Positions 1 through 10,077 of a DNA stretch of 21,000 nt are shown here, piece by piece. Location of the stretch: positions 17,179,245-17,200,244 of the forward strand of contig CM022667.1 of assembly GCA_012295275.1 (NCBI GenBank), written 5' to 3'. Both the position numbers and the translations under genes were made by a program. Positions within the stretch are counted from its first letter, which is position 1. Every line of letters starts with the position of its first letter. The notes below the pieces were generated by a model, which was not told the DNA's origin, did not search any database, and saw only the letters and a program-made list of their open reading frames with translations. The DNA is from Chrysomallon squamiferum (taxonomy: Eukaryota > Mollusca > Gastropoda > Neomphalida > Peltospiridae).

Positions 1-60
1 ATATTGTGTAACAACAACATCTGTATAATTCTTAAGACTGTGTTAGTCATTGAATTATTA

Positions 61-345
61 TTATTATAATTATTAATATTATTGTTGTTGTGGTCTTTTT
101 TATTGTTGCTGTTGTTGTTCTTGTTGTTGTTGTTGTTGTCGTTGTTATTGTTACTGTTGTTGGTGTTCTTGTTATTATTATTGTTGTTATTTTTGTTGTT
201 GTTATTATAATTTATTACTGTCCTTTGTGTTGTTGTTTTTACTGTTTTTTTCACTAATGTTATCATTTTCATCATCATCATCATCATTATTGCTATTGCT
301 CTATTGATTATTAGTACTTTTATTTACTCTGATACTTTGTAATCA
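61..345. repeat. degenerate (GTT/ATT)n triplet tract with a (CAT)n end
   Basis: The + strand is almost entirely GTT, ATT, CTT and GCT triplets from 61 to about 240. A short CAT/ATT run follows at 265-300. Interruptions are mostly single-base changes that keep the three-base period, as expected of an old decayed trinucleotide array. Bases 1-60 before it are AT-rich with no feature I can name. Confidence 0.85.
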
Positions 346-1140
346 TCTCAGACTGGACGCTATAATGAATCAAATAATCGCTTAAAAGTTTACGTCTTTC
401 AATTATTGTATTTTCGCAGAAAACAGCGTACAGTTTAACTATAAACTCAAACAACAATTATGCAGCTTTCGATGTTTTTTTCACCCTGGCGACACTGACA
501 TTGATTTTAACGGTTCTACAAAGGTAATAACCAGGGTTATGAATATTCAAAAGGCGAGGAGTAATAAAAGGCTAATTAACTGAGTGCTGTTCTCAACACT
601 TAATTTAATTTCCATGTGCGTCAGGATTAAAAACCGCTCACCGCTGACCCCTCCCACTAATGATTTTTGATACGTCCCTTACTGCGCTTTTCCCCCGCTG
701 CACTGGGAGAACGCGGAGTCTGAACATTCTTAATGACGGATATGTGCACGAAGATTAATGAACTATGAAACACAAAAATACTCTCGCCATTTTTAAATCT
801 TTCTATCCCCCACAAACCTAATTCCTACTCAGCGCCACCCTGCGACACATGATTTCAGTCAAATCGTCCATGCGCGTGCCGATAATGCACCCACGCCATT
901 AATCATCACCATTATCACCGTCCAGCTTTTTATTTAACACCCAACAACCATTTCCCCTCCCCGACCACCTCCCCCGAAACAAACCCCGCTCGTCACCTGT
1001 AGAGTGTATTGAACAGCGACAGAGCGTGACGGCAGTTTATAAAATAATTACCAAACTCCGCTGGGGGTACATTTAGCTGAGTGATACGACATCGCAGTAT
1101 TATATCATGGGTTGTTGAAGCGCTTGAAATAAAGATGATT
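346..1140. promoter_or_regulatory. unique, relatively GC-rich island; candidate conserved non-coding element
   Basis: This stretch has no tandem repeats, contains CpGs, and stands out from the triplet and A-rich DNA on both sides. All frames are closed by frequent stops, so it is not an exon of useful length. It contains several homeodomain-type cores (TAATTA near 574, ATTAAT near 752 and 898), an inverted CAGGTG E-box at 994-999, and C-rich segments at 945-985. A short stem-loop with AGTG and CACT arms lies at 583-600. The content resembles a cis-regulatory module, but conservation cannot be assessed here. It could equally be ordinary unique intergenic sequence. Confidence 0.35.
896..905 (-). 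promoter_or_regulatory. Hox-PBX (Exd) composite site
   Basis: On the minus strand the ten bases read TGATTAATGG. This matches the known bipartite TGATNNATGG pattern bound cooperatively by PBX/Extradenticle and Hox proteins. It sits inside the unique island rather than in a repeat. A ten-base match alone can occur by chance. Confidence 0.35.
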
Positions 1141-1860
1141 TTTTTTTTCCCCACTCTACTTCTTTCTTTTGGTTTCTAGCTCATTAAAACAAATTTAAAA
1201 AAAAAAGAAATAGTTTCGTTCTTATCAAAAGATCCAGTGATATGGTTTACTAGTGTAATTGAAATTAACGGAGTAGAAGAAAAATAATAAATTACAAATT
1301 ATAATTTGTTTAATGAATTCATTTAGCACGGTCTGTGACATGGTAAATTTCTACTTTGTGTAGCAGAAGAAAACATTCACAAGTAGAACGTTGATATCTT
1401 TGTATTCGAATACACCAACACGTTATTCATAAGCACGTACATTCATTCGTACCTAAACGCAAATGCATGAACGGACGTATGTGTATCCACATGTAAACAA
1501 TTCAACATATATCACAGAATTTTATAGTAACACCAGAACAAAAATAAAAACTGAAGATAAAGGAGAAGGAAAAGGGAAATAAAAGAGGAAATAAAAAGCG
1601 AGATTTGAAAAGAGGAATTGATAAAAAAAAAAAAAAAGAAGAAGAAGAAAGGGAATTTTAGAACATGCAAAAGTCTAGAAAAATTGTGTAATTAAATAAC
1701 AAATATATATTAACAAAATGACGAACAAAGAACAAAAAAATAATGTTAATTAAAAATAAAGAAATACAAAAAATAAATAAAAAATAAATAATTAAACGTA
1801 AGAAAATTCAGAAAACGTTAAAAAAAAAAAAAAAAAAAAAAATAATCATATGTTTTACAA
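1141..1860. other. AT-rich spacer with A/G-rich tract and poly(A)
   Basis: 1141-1340 is plain AT-rich sequence. 1340-1540 is unique with a 14-bp palindrome, TGTATTCGAATACA, at 1401-1414. From about 1545 to 1660 the + strand is nearly all purine, with an A run at 1623-1636 leading into (AAG)n to 1649. 1680-1800 is A-rich, and a run of about 22 A lies at 1820-1842. I see no gene or promoter here. Confidence 0.7.
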
Positions 1861-2380
1861 AACTCTGTAATATGAAGAAAGACATAATTTCCTGGTCGCT
1901 TCTTTTTAGAACCATCCATTTACATTTCGCATCAATTACGACACAAAACGTTTGGAGAATTCCTCACAAGCTCGCCAATTATGCTGCAGTTTGGACGTTC
2001 AAAGCGCTTTTCAAAGACAGATTCAGCTGTTGTGCTAGGCAGAGCCCAATTGGATGCGTAAACAGATAAATAACAAACAAATAAATACATCACTCTTCGC
2101 CCATATCTCTTCCATCTGTGTTCGTTAAAAGGTGTCACTATCGTCCGTCCGTCATAGCTTGTAGATAGGTAAATTAAAAGCCCACAGGTGCGAAAACGCG
2201 GGCGAAACATTTTGAAAGAATTTTTTTTTTTTTTTTTTTTTTAAGCCCCGACTTCTCTGTCAAGTTTAATTCTGACAAGCGCACAGCTGCAAATAACAAG
2301 CCCCATTTCTCGTGATTTTTTTTTTCTAATTTTTTTTTGATTTTTTTTTTTTCTTCTTCTTCTTCTTCTTCAAATTCACC
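1861..2380. other. mixed unique sequence with poly(T) and (TTC)n tracts
   Basis: 1861-2215 is unique sequence of moderate complexity with short open frames on both strands, none recognisable. A run of 22 T occupies 2221-2242. A T-rich block at 2315-2352 runs into (TTC)n to about 2370. The homopolymer and TTC could be decayed poly(A) tails of retrocopies on the minus strand, but no element body is recognisable beside them. Confidence 0.6.
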
Positions 2381-2650
2381 CACCACTTCTGCTTCTTTTT
2401 GTAACGCGCTCTGCTTGGAAGTTTTTCGTGAATATTTGTTCTGAGAAAAAGCGTTCGGAAATAGAAACATCTCGGCCGGGAATTTCTTTCCATTTCGTTC
2501 CTGGCTGACGTACGCGGATAGAGTAACGCGCGAAGTGCAGGTGCAACACGCTGCGGTAGACACGGCACTGCATCGTCATGACGTCATCCATGGGAAACAT
2601 AATTAGCCGTATTTTTAAGAATTTTATTTTTATTTTTTGAAAGTATGGAA
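2381..2650. promoter_or_regulatory. unique CpG-containing island with full CRE
   Basis: This unique block has many CpGs (around 2450-2560) in AT-rich surroundings. It carries a CAGGTG E-box at 2538-2543 and the palindromic cAMP-response element described separately. No frame stays open for a convincing exon. It is a candidate regulatory element on composition and motif content only. Confidence 0.3.
2579..2586. promoter_or_regulatory. palindromic CRE (bZIP site)
   Basis: TGACGTCA is a perfect consensus site for CREB/ATF bZIP dimers, and the palindrome extends one base on each side (ATGACGTCAT). The full palindrome is rare by chance in AT-rich DNA. No TATA or initiator motif at a suitable distance was obvious to me. 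Confidence 0.45.
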
Positions 2651-2699
2651 AGCATAGAGTGAACAGCTGTACAAACTAGTTAAACTCTCTTGGTAACAG

Positions 2700-2905
2700 A
2701 AAACTAATAACACTAGGAATGGGGTGCTAGGAATGGTTGGTCTGGTTGTGGTTGTGTGTCAGTGGTGGATGTGGTGATGGTGGTGTTGATGGTGGTTGAC
2801 GATAGTTTGGTGAAGAGATGGTGGTGGTGTACTGATGACAAAGGGTTGGCGATGATGACGATCAAGGTGGTTGTTGTGGTGTTTACGCCTGTGATGATAA
2901 TGGTG
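2700..2905. repeat. degenerate (GGT/GAT)n G/T-rich tract
   Basis: The + strand is almost devoid of C and is built of GGT, GTT, GAT and GTG triplets. Pure GGT or GAT stretches are a few units long. It looks like an old imperfect trinucleotide array. The strong strand bias (G/T on +) is its main feature. Confidence 0.75.
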
Positions 2906-2989
2906 TTGATTGTGCGGTTGTGTATTGTATAGTTGTAATTGTAATCATAAATCTGATGACGATGCAGAAAACATAGAGAGACAGAGACT

Positions 2990-3093
<104 letters not shown>

Positions 3094-3214
3094 ATTAGTG
3101 TCAGTGGAATTGCTGTCCAGTGCTTTAAGTTTTCGTTAGACTAATTTAGAAATGAATTTTTTGGATCCAAATTTCACACTTGATTCATCTATACGTGTAC
3201 ACAGAGCAGCTGTT

Positions 3215-3410
3215 TACGTTTTATATTATTATTGTTGGTGTTGTTGTTGTTACTGTTGTTATTATCATTATTAATTGTATTTGTATTATTATTGTTATGT
3301 CTGTAGTTGTAGTTGTTGTCTTCGTCATCAACATGATCATTATTAGTAGAAACAACAGCTTTCTAGCCGCAGCTACAACATTTTTATTTTTACTATTTTT
3401 ATTTTTGTGT
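3215..3410. repeat. degenerate (ATT/GTT)n tract
   Basis: The + strand shows interrupted ATT, GTT, GTA and CAT triplets from about 3223 to 3350. The frames open here encode only V, I, L and T runs, so they are repeat translations and not genes. The sequence grades into unique DNA after about 3400. Confidence 0.75.
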
Positions 3411-3845
3411 TTTACCACGAAAACCTGGGCCAGCTGGTCTGTGTACCTAATCGTCAAATCTACAACTAAACATTCCAGCAAAGTCAAACGACATTCTAGT
3501 GTTATTTTCACCACCGCGTTTCAGCGGAATCAAATGTTTTAGCCCAGGTGTCATTTCAGTCCCCTGGGGTCCGGCCATGTTTACATTGGCTGGCAATTTC
3601 CGGGTTTCTGATTTTTCGTTCGCCGAGCTGTAGAGTTTAGGGGTGACAAGGGAAAGCCCGGGGGAGCCGCCAGCTTTTAAAATACACCGTGCAAGCGAGA
3701 GAAAGTCGGCGTGCCGTCATGTATATTTCACCAGTTGACAGTTAGCGCTGAGACTAATAAGAAGCCGCCGCCTGAAATGAGCAGTTGTCTATTTCATTGC
3801 GTGTCACTTTCATTTAGCCCTTCCGAATGTTCCACTGTTTAATAG
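3410..3845. promoter_or_regulatory. unique GC-richer island; candidate conserved non-coding element
   Basis: This is one of the least repetitive and most GC/CpG-rich parts of the window, flanked by degenerate ATT/GTT DNA and T/A-rich DNA. It holds CCCAGG and CCTGGG as an inverted pair (3543-3548 and 3563-3568), the symmetric CCCCTGGGG at 3561-3569 (similar to EBF/COE or AP-2 sites), and a forkhead consensus at 3578-3585. Stops interrupt all frames. The texture fits an enhancer or promoter-proximal element, but no TATA or CCAAT arrangement is clear. Confidence 0.35.
3578..3585 (+). promoter_or_regulatory. forkhead (FOX) consensus site
   Basis: TGTTTACA is an exact match to the forkhead core (RYMAACA read on the other strand). 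It lies in unique sequence, next to TTGGCTGGCAA, which contains an NF1-type half-site. Occupancy is not shown by sequence. Confidence 0.35.
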
Positions 3846-4064
3846 CGATACCACTTTTTTCTTCTTCTTGTTTTAAATCGTAATTTCTATTAATGTTTTT
3901 ATTCAACTTCTTTTTCCTTTTCTTTTTTCTGTTTGTTTGTTTATTTATTTTATTTTAATTTTTTTTTATGTTTAAATTCTTAAATTATCAGATAAATAAA
4001 ATTAAAAAAAAATATATAATAAAATAAAAATCTACGGGACATTATCAAGAGAACGAAAAACACA

Positions 4065-4095
<31 letters not shown>

Positions 4096-4640
4096 AAAAA
4101 AAATACAAACGATTAAATAATGATGATGAAAAGGAAAACAACAACTCTATTACACGAGGAAAAGGAACAACATAAAATGAAAAACATAATAATGAAATGA
4201 AATAATAATTATTGAATGAAAATAATAATAATAAGAAACTGAAGAAACATTTCATGTGAAAAATGATTACAATTTTCAAATGATCTGAAATTTTTGAAAA
4301 ACAAAACAATAAAAAAAAAAACTATTAAAAATAATAAAAAAGAAAATATTAAAAATGTAATATATATATAATTAAAAAAAAACCCCACCTAAATAATAAA
4401 AAGAAAACTAAAATGATGATGATGATAAAAATAAAAATAATCAGATGAAATTTTGTATAAACATTGATAAACATTTGATAAATATTACACATTTTTCTAG
4501 TAAATATAGAATAGTTTACTCATAATTTATTATATTAATTAATTAATTAATTGCTGTATTTTACAGGTTATTAAAAAAAGAATAATAATAACAATGAAAA
4601 AAAAAAAAGAAGAAATATGGAAACTTGATACCAGCGTTCA
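3846..4640. other. low-complexity A/T region, T-rich then A-rich
   Basis: The + strand is T-rich from 3855 to about 3975 and then A-rich up to about 4620, with poly(A) around 4069-4085 and 4091-4101. Short ATG/GAT triplets occur at 4120-4130 and 4413-4427, and (ATTA)n lies at 4534-4552. No gene-like sequence is visible. The T-to-A switch is a change in strand composition at about 3985. Confidence 0.75.
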
Positions 4641-5135
4641 TGTATAAATTTCACAACAATATTCGCACGCCTCATTTGTATACAAATCAGACGTAACTAA
4701 TCCATTTATAGTTTTAATCCTTCCAGTAGTTTTCAGTATAAATAACAATACAGTTTTAACAATACAACTTTATTTCATTTTTAGAATAAAAGTAATAAAA
4801 CGAACAGAGTGTGAAAAATAAAGAACTCTTAACTGTAATAATTTTTAATAATTTTTAATTATCTTTTAATCCTGGCTGCAAAGATTTCAGAATATGTTTT
4901 CTAAACCGTGACGTGCAGATTTGCCGCCACGCCGAACATTACATATTTATGTTGAAAAAACAACGGGATTTGGAAATAAGCGGTTCGCGTAACGCGCTGT
5001 CGTGTTGCTTTAAATTAATAATTAATCTGCGTTTTATTTCAGTTTTACACGCGAACTCTAATGTATTTATTTATTTGAACGTACGCGTTACCGTGTTTTC
5101 ATTTTTTTTCCTGTTATATTTAATTATGCTTTGTT
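4641..5135. other. AT-rich unique spacer
   Basis: The sequence is mostly AT-rich and non-repetitive. A small CpG-containing patch at 4905-5000 and another at 5045-5095 interrupt it. An 88-codon open frame from 4913 ends in translated (TTTA)n and shows no domain, so I do not call it a gene. Confidence 0.55.
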
Positions 5136-5174
<39 letters not shown>

Positions 5175-5182
5175 TTTGATAT

Positions 5183-5229
<47 letters not shown>
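5136..5229. repeat. (TTTA)n tetranucleotide microsatellite
   Basis: About 22 TTTA units are interrupted once by GATA near 5178-5182. It begins the densest repeat cluster of the window (5136-7275). Confidence 0.95.
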
Positions 5230-5230
<1 letters not shown>

Positions 5231-5321
5231 ATTTATATTTATATTTATTTACTTATCGTTTTAAGTTCTAGGTTGTTATTTTTGTTGTCAGTCCAAATTT
5301 TTTTTGTTTTTACTGTATTTA

Positions 5322-5322
<1 letters not shown>

Positions 5323-5369
<47 letters not shown>

Positions 5370-5498
5370 GTTATTATTATTATCAGTTGTTTTTCTTATT
5401 ATTATTCTTTTTGATATAGCATATTAGTGATAAAACATAATAAATAAAAAATATTTTAAAATATAAAAAAGAAAAACAAATTATATAAAAAATCATCA

Positions 5499-5563
<65 letters not shown>
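5323..5563. repeat. inverted pair of (ATT)n and (AAT)n microsatellites
   Basis: (ATT)n occupies 5323-5383 with one G interruption near 5370, and (AAT)n occupies 5500-5563. The two arrays are reverse complements of each other, separated by about 116 bp of AT-rich sequence. They could pair as a stem of about 60 bp in single-stranded DNA or RNA. Confidence 0.93.
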
Positions 5564-5634
5564 CGAAATTTAATAGATTTAAATTTAATATGAAAGACTC
5601 CAGATAACGATGATGATGGTAATAGTAACAAATA

Positions 5635-5636
<2 letters not shown>

Positions 5637-5666
<30 letters not shown>

Positions 5667-5748
5667 TATTATTTATTATCCATTTATTTATACATATATA
5701 TATATATTTTATATACTAGTATATAAAATAAACAAACAAACAAACAAA

Positions 5749-5780
<32 letters not shown>
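5637..5780. repeat. (AT)n pair, central palindrome, and (AAAC)n(AAAT)n
   Basis: Two short (AT)n runs (about 5637-5670 and 5691-5706) are followed by a perfect 26-bp palindrome at 5705-5730 centred on ACTAGT. Then comes (AAAC)n (5731-5748), changing to (AAAT)n (5747-5780). AT-runs and tetranucleotides are unambiguous. The palindrome is noted separately. Confidence 0.92.
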
Positions 5781-5845
5781 ATATTAATAAAATCAAGAGA
5801 TCAACAGAAATAAATTAAAATGGAGTAAACAGTTAAAATATTTCT

Positions 5846-5847
<2 letters not shown>

Positions 5848-5908
<61 letters not shown>
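5848..5908. repeat. (AAT)n microsatellite
   Basis: About 20 uninterrupted AAT units lie on the + strand. It has the same orientation as the array at 5500-5563. Confidence 0.96.
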
Positions 5909-5910
<2 letters not shown>

Positions 5911-6189
5911 CAATAAAATTTACATTAACAGTTTTTCTAAATACCTTCCTGTACACAGGGTTAACATATTTTGTACGATACAGTTATTAATCTAAACGTT
6001 TGTTGTCATATAAAATAAAGTTGTATTTACACAGTCTCGAATGTCTAATACTGCATCTCGCCGAATAACAAGAATATTTCACTAACAGAAACAAAACTTG
6101 ACATTTGTACATGTATTCGCGGCTTGTTTCTTCAAAATATCTAAATATGTTTCCACGGCTACTTAATTCATTTAATGTACAAGCAAACT
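5909..6189. other. short unique spacer
   Basis: The sequence is AT-rich and mostly non-repetitive, with no recognisable gene. Open frames crossing it end in the flanking CA repeat. Confidence 0.5.
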
Positions 6190-6275
6190 TTACACACACA
6201 AAAAGACACACACACTTATACACACACACACACACACACACACACAACATACACACACAACACACATACACACAT
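6190..6275. repeat. imperfect (CA)n microsatellite
   Basis: CA units run from 6190 to 6275 with several single-base interruptions. The purest part is 6221-6246. Confidence 0.95.
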
Positions 6276-6401
6276 ATCAATAAAAGTAAACACGTAAATA
6301 AATAAATAAATTATTGAAAATATATAGTTATAGTAATTCAGATGATGACGATGATAATTATAATAATGTTGTATCATTGTTGTTCTTATTGTTGCTATTG
6401 C

Positions 6402-6652
<251 letters not shown>

Positions 6653-6769
6653 AACAATGGTAATAACAACAATATTTACCATTTAATTTTTCTTTCAACC
6701 ACGAAAGATAGAAAATAAATTTAAAATAAAAGATATGAAAATAATAATATAAAATAATATATATATAAA

Positions 6770-6880
<111 letters not shown>

Positions 6881-6971
6881 ATGTATTTGTATTATTCAAA
6901 TTATGTACAAATGTAAGATTTTTTTATGTTTATATCTATGTGCGTATGAAAAATGTATTGCCTATAAGAAA

Positions 6972-6975
<4 letters not shown>

Positions 6976-7031
<56 letters not shown>
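6976..7031. repeat. (AAT)n microsatellite
   Basis: About 18 uninterrupted AAT units occupy this interval. Confidence 0.96.
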
Positions 7032-7034
<3 letters not shown>

Positions 7035-7159
7035 ATTAAATAATTAAGGTATAATCGAGATATAATTAAGAAAAAATAGTCACCAATATTATTTATTCAT
7101 GTTTTTATTTACATTTATTAATTATGTTTTATTATTTTATTTAAATGTTATTGTTGTTG

Positions 7160-7275
7160 CTATTATTATAATTATAATTATAATTATAATTATTATTATT
7201 ATTATTATTATAATTATATTATTATTATTATTATTATTTATTATTATTATTTTTATTATTATTATTATTATTATT
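7160..7275. repeat. (ATT)n array with internal (ATTATA)n palindromic units
   Basis: ATT units are interrupted at 7164-7193 by about five copies of a six-base ATTATA-type unit, which is nearly self-complementary. ATT then continues with single-base slips to 7275. This closes the repeat cluster. Confidence 0.92.
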
Positions 7276-8040
7276 CAAAGGAACCGTGTGCTTTATATGA
7301 TCAAACATGTAAGTAAGTAGCATGAAGTTCGGAGAAAAAAAGGAAAACAATGCTTGAACGAAGCTAAGCATGTAGCATGTATCAAAGACAAATTTTTATT
7401 TTTGTTTTTTTTGTTGTCTTTTTCACCTTTTTCACAAAAGAGTAACAAAGTAACGAATACTACCGAAGAGTGACCTCCGAAGAATGGCGGAAATGGACAA
7501 CAAAGTCAACTGGTTTTGATACACATGTATCGCCAAACCCGAAATAGAGAAAAATCGACACCAGTCTACGGTTTGACAACTGATTCAGCGAGACTGTCGA
7601 TTTTTGTTTTCTTATGAAACTTAGATCTCTTTTGTGCCTTGTTTCTAGAAATTCTTTGTTGGTAACTTGAGTGGGGTTTGGGTCATATTTTCGCGGCCAC
7701 GGTTCTTTCTTCTTTCTTGCTTTGTTTATCGTTTTATGCTCCTTATGGCTGCAGCAAATTATTTCAAAATTTGTAAAGCATGTTTTTCTTTCGCCTTTTT
7801 TTTTTTTTCAGTCTTCCGTTAGGTTCATATTTTTTCTTTTTCATTTTTAGTTGTTTATTTTGTTTTTCCTTATGTAATTGGTTGCAATGAAGAGCGCAAT
7901 ATGTTTTATTGTGTAACAGATTTTGTCACGAAATTTTTATGACTTTATTTTGTTTAGTTTTTCTTACTTCTTGATATCATTGACGTGAAATTAATTTAAA
8001 ATACATAATTCTGTATTAAATGCATTAGAAATGAATGAAA
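7276..8040. other. unique region with an imperfect foldback
   Basis: The sequence is unique and more complex than its surroundings at 7430-7770, T-rich at 7780-7870, and AT-rich afterwards. ATGGCGG at 7484-7490 resembles a YY1 core. The inverted repeat at 7550-7605 is listed separately. All frames contain frequent stops and no gene is recognised. Confidence 0.5.
7550..7605. repeat. imperfect inverted repeat (hairpin)
   Basis: The left arm, AAAAATCGAC plus AGTCT (7550-7567), pairs with the right arm AGACTGTCGATTTTT (7591-7605). It gives 15 base pairs with a three-base bulge (ACC) and a 23-nt loop. A few further pairs occur outside. It could be a decayed small transposon foldback or a hairpin RNA, and chance is not excluded. 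Confidence 0.6.
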
Positions 8041-8073
8041 AGAAACAACAACAACAACAACAATAATAATAAA

Positions 8074-8117
<44 letters not shown>

Positions 8118-8284
8118 TAATAAAGATATAATTATATTAACTATAAAGAAAACAGAAGTTAGAAAATATATCTGAAAAGTAACCTATAATAATATGAAAA
8201 CAAAAATATATAAATCAAACCAAACAAAAAGCAACTACATAAATAAATTGAAATAGGAGGAAGAAATAAGGCAGAAGACAATAT

Positions 8285-8315
<31 letters not shown>

Positions 8316-8370
8316 TAATAATAATAATAAGAAGAATAATAATAAAATAATAATAATAATATTTACAAAG
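8041..8370. repeat. (AAC)n(AAT)n, poly(A) and second (AAT)n
   Basis: (CAA)n at about 8046-8062 changes to (AAT)n to about 8126 with interruptions. 8127-8290 is AT-rich spacer. A run of about 23 A at 8292-8315 is followed by (AAT)n with AAG interruptions to 8362. Confidence 0.9.
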
Positions 8371-8379
8371 AATTTAATA

Positions 8380-8960
8380 TATTTGCCTTGTTGTTTCGTC
8401 CTATGTCTTCTAAACACATATTCTGATGCGCCTTACTTTCAAATCGGTGCCCGAAATCGACGTAAGTGGCGACGACATTTTTACGTAGTGCGGACAAAAG
8501 AATTTAAATGCAAAATACTGTTTTGACATGTCACGCAATATTTCTTTGTTATCTTTAAACCGAAATTGAAATTTTCTCCACATAAAGTCTGTAATCGGCG
8601 TTTCCGCCATGCGTGTCAGAGATCCAGTCGAACAAGACGGCCTCACCAATCCAGGAGAAAAGCCTGGTGCGCGTGCTATAGCTGCAGACGACATCCGCCA
8701 AGCAAAGCGCATGCCTAATAACGGCTATCTTTGATCGTCTTGTTTGCGGCATGTCGTTACGTTCGTTTATTCTCGTGAATTAGTCCCGATAAGTTTCGCC
8801 AATTTCTGCCATCAGTGATAATCAGGGGCCCCAAAGATCGATGCATTCGTGCAATTAACTGCAGTCATATCGTGTTCTCCCCAATCAGACGAAAAGATCC
8901 CACGCAGAAAGGGCGGGTCTAAGTAAAACAGAGAACAAAATGAAACGTTGGTGGCACGAA
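8380..8960. promoter_or_regulatory. unique CpG-rich island with CCAAT and GC boxes
   Basis: This is a long non-repetitive block with many CpGs. A CCAAT box in good NF-Y context lies at 8881-8885 on the + strand. A GC box, GGGCGGG, follows at 8911-8917. The palindrome GGGGCCCC lies at 8825-8832, and a short CCAGG/CCTGG hairpin at 8651-8667. CCAAT plus GC box within 40 bp is promoter-like, but no TATA box, start codon or exon follows that I can recognise. A 100-codon minus-strand open frame (8410-8712) has no recognisable domain. Confidence 0.35.
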
Positions 8961-9645
8961 CGACATTTGGTTTGTACATTTCTGTCATTTCTCTTTGAAC
9001 GAAATAAAGAGTGAAAATTAAAAAAAAAATGTAGTATAAAATAATAATGTCAACAACTGAAAATAATTATACATTTGCAAAGAAAACACAAAAGAGAGAA
9101 GAGTAACTCGTTTTATATCTCCATTACGTGTTTCTTTTACGTGTTTTTTTTTTTTTGTCTCTTACTCGGTATATCATATTTTATTATAATTTTTTTTGTT
9201 CGGTCTTCACCATCTCTCTTTTTTTATCGTCTAACCCACCACTCTTTCCCCCCAGTTCCTGTGACTCTGTCACTCTTGATATCCCTCCCATTACCCCTCC
9301 ATATTCCTATTAAGTACCCACTTTGTAACTGTATCAGCTATTGACACCCCCACCCATCGTATCACTTTCCTAGCCTGACTATGACCGGCTGTGCAGACCG
9401 CGCTGTCTGTGCTTTATTCGATAACGTTATACTAGAAATTGTATTACCACTGATTTCACCAGATAAACGCGAAATCAACTTAAGCGATCCAAGCCTCGCG
9501 GCTTCATTGGATGCTGTGAATGTGCTGGGGAAGCTGAGAAAGCATCAAGGGGAAAGGATTTCTTGTTCTGTTATTTTGTCTCCTGAAAAGAAAAGACACA
9601 GTTTTTGGACAGAGAGATAGAGAGGGAGAAAGAGAGTCTGAAAAA
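8961..9645. other. pyrimidine-rich stretch and unique segment
   Basis: 9130-9375 is C/T-rich on the + strand, including (T)n near 9143 and a run of C near 9248. 9376-9600 is unique. It has a 79-codon open frame (9381-9620) with no domain, signal peptide or recognisable family, and its end runs into the GA/GATA-rich DNA. I treat it as chance. Confidence 0.5.
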
Positions 9646-9696
9646 GAGAGACAGATATAGATAAATAGGCAGATAGATAGATAGATATATATATAT

Positions 9697-9733
<37 letters not shown>

Positions 9734-9778
9734 CAGGTAGATAGATAGATAGACAGATACAGATATAGATAGACAGAG
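9646..9778. repeat. (GATA)n microsatellite with embedded (AT)n
   Basis: GATA units run through the interval with a short (AT)n near 9686-9699 and several GACA interruptions. Open frames on the minus strand here encode LSIY runs and are repeat artefacts. Confidence 0.95.
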
Positions 9779-10059
9779 AGTATAGTAATGAACGAAAAAG
9801 GAATTAAAGAAGAACATGGAGAAAGTGGAGATGAAAGCCTAAGTGAAGAAACAGAGATTATCAGAATGTACACGTAGATAAACAGAAAGTGAGGCGAAAA
9901 GAAAATTAAAACGAAAAGAGAGTAGTTAAAATTAATGATGAAGGAGACATTTTAATCCAAAATATATTTATTATTTTACTGATAAGGTGACGTTCATTCG
10001 CAAACATAAACATTAAAAGATAAAATGATGAATATAACATTGAAGAGCGAGAAATAACT
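9779..10059. other. A/G-rich, then AT-rich spacer
   Basis: 9780-9930 is strongly purine-rich on the + strand and 9930-10059 is AT-rich. I see nothing else. Confidence 0.5.
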
Positions 10060-10077
10060 ATGTGTGGGGTTTGCAGT

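Noticed and set aside
2221-2242. Poly(T) as the tail of a minus-strand retrocopy or SINE
   Set aside because: No element body, pol III A/B boxes or target duplication was visible next to it.
3940-4013. T-rich segment followed by its same-direction complement (ATTTTAA T9 and TAAAATT A9)
   Set aside because: It is neither a direct nor an inverted repeat and cannot pair in the normal antiparallel way. Low-complexity A/T DNA gives such coincidences.
8410-8712. 100-codon minus-strand open frame in a GC-richer island
   Set aside because: No recognisable domain, and no splice or promoter evidence. Length is within chance for GC-richer DNA.
8829-8841. TCF/LEF site (CAAAGATC)
   Set aside because: The flanking bases do not fit the CTTTGAT consensus in either orientation.
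9381-9620. 79-codon open frame with protein-like composition
   Set aside because: No family is recognised, and its end runs into the GA/GATA-rich tract. It may be chance; transcription would be needed to revive it.
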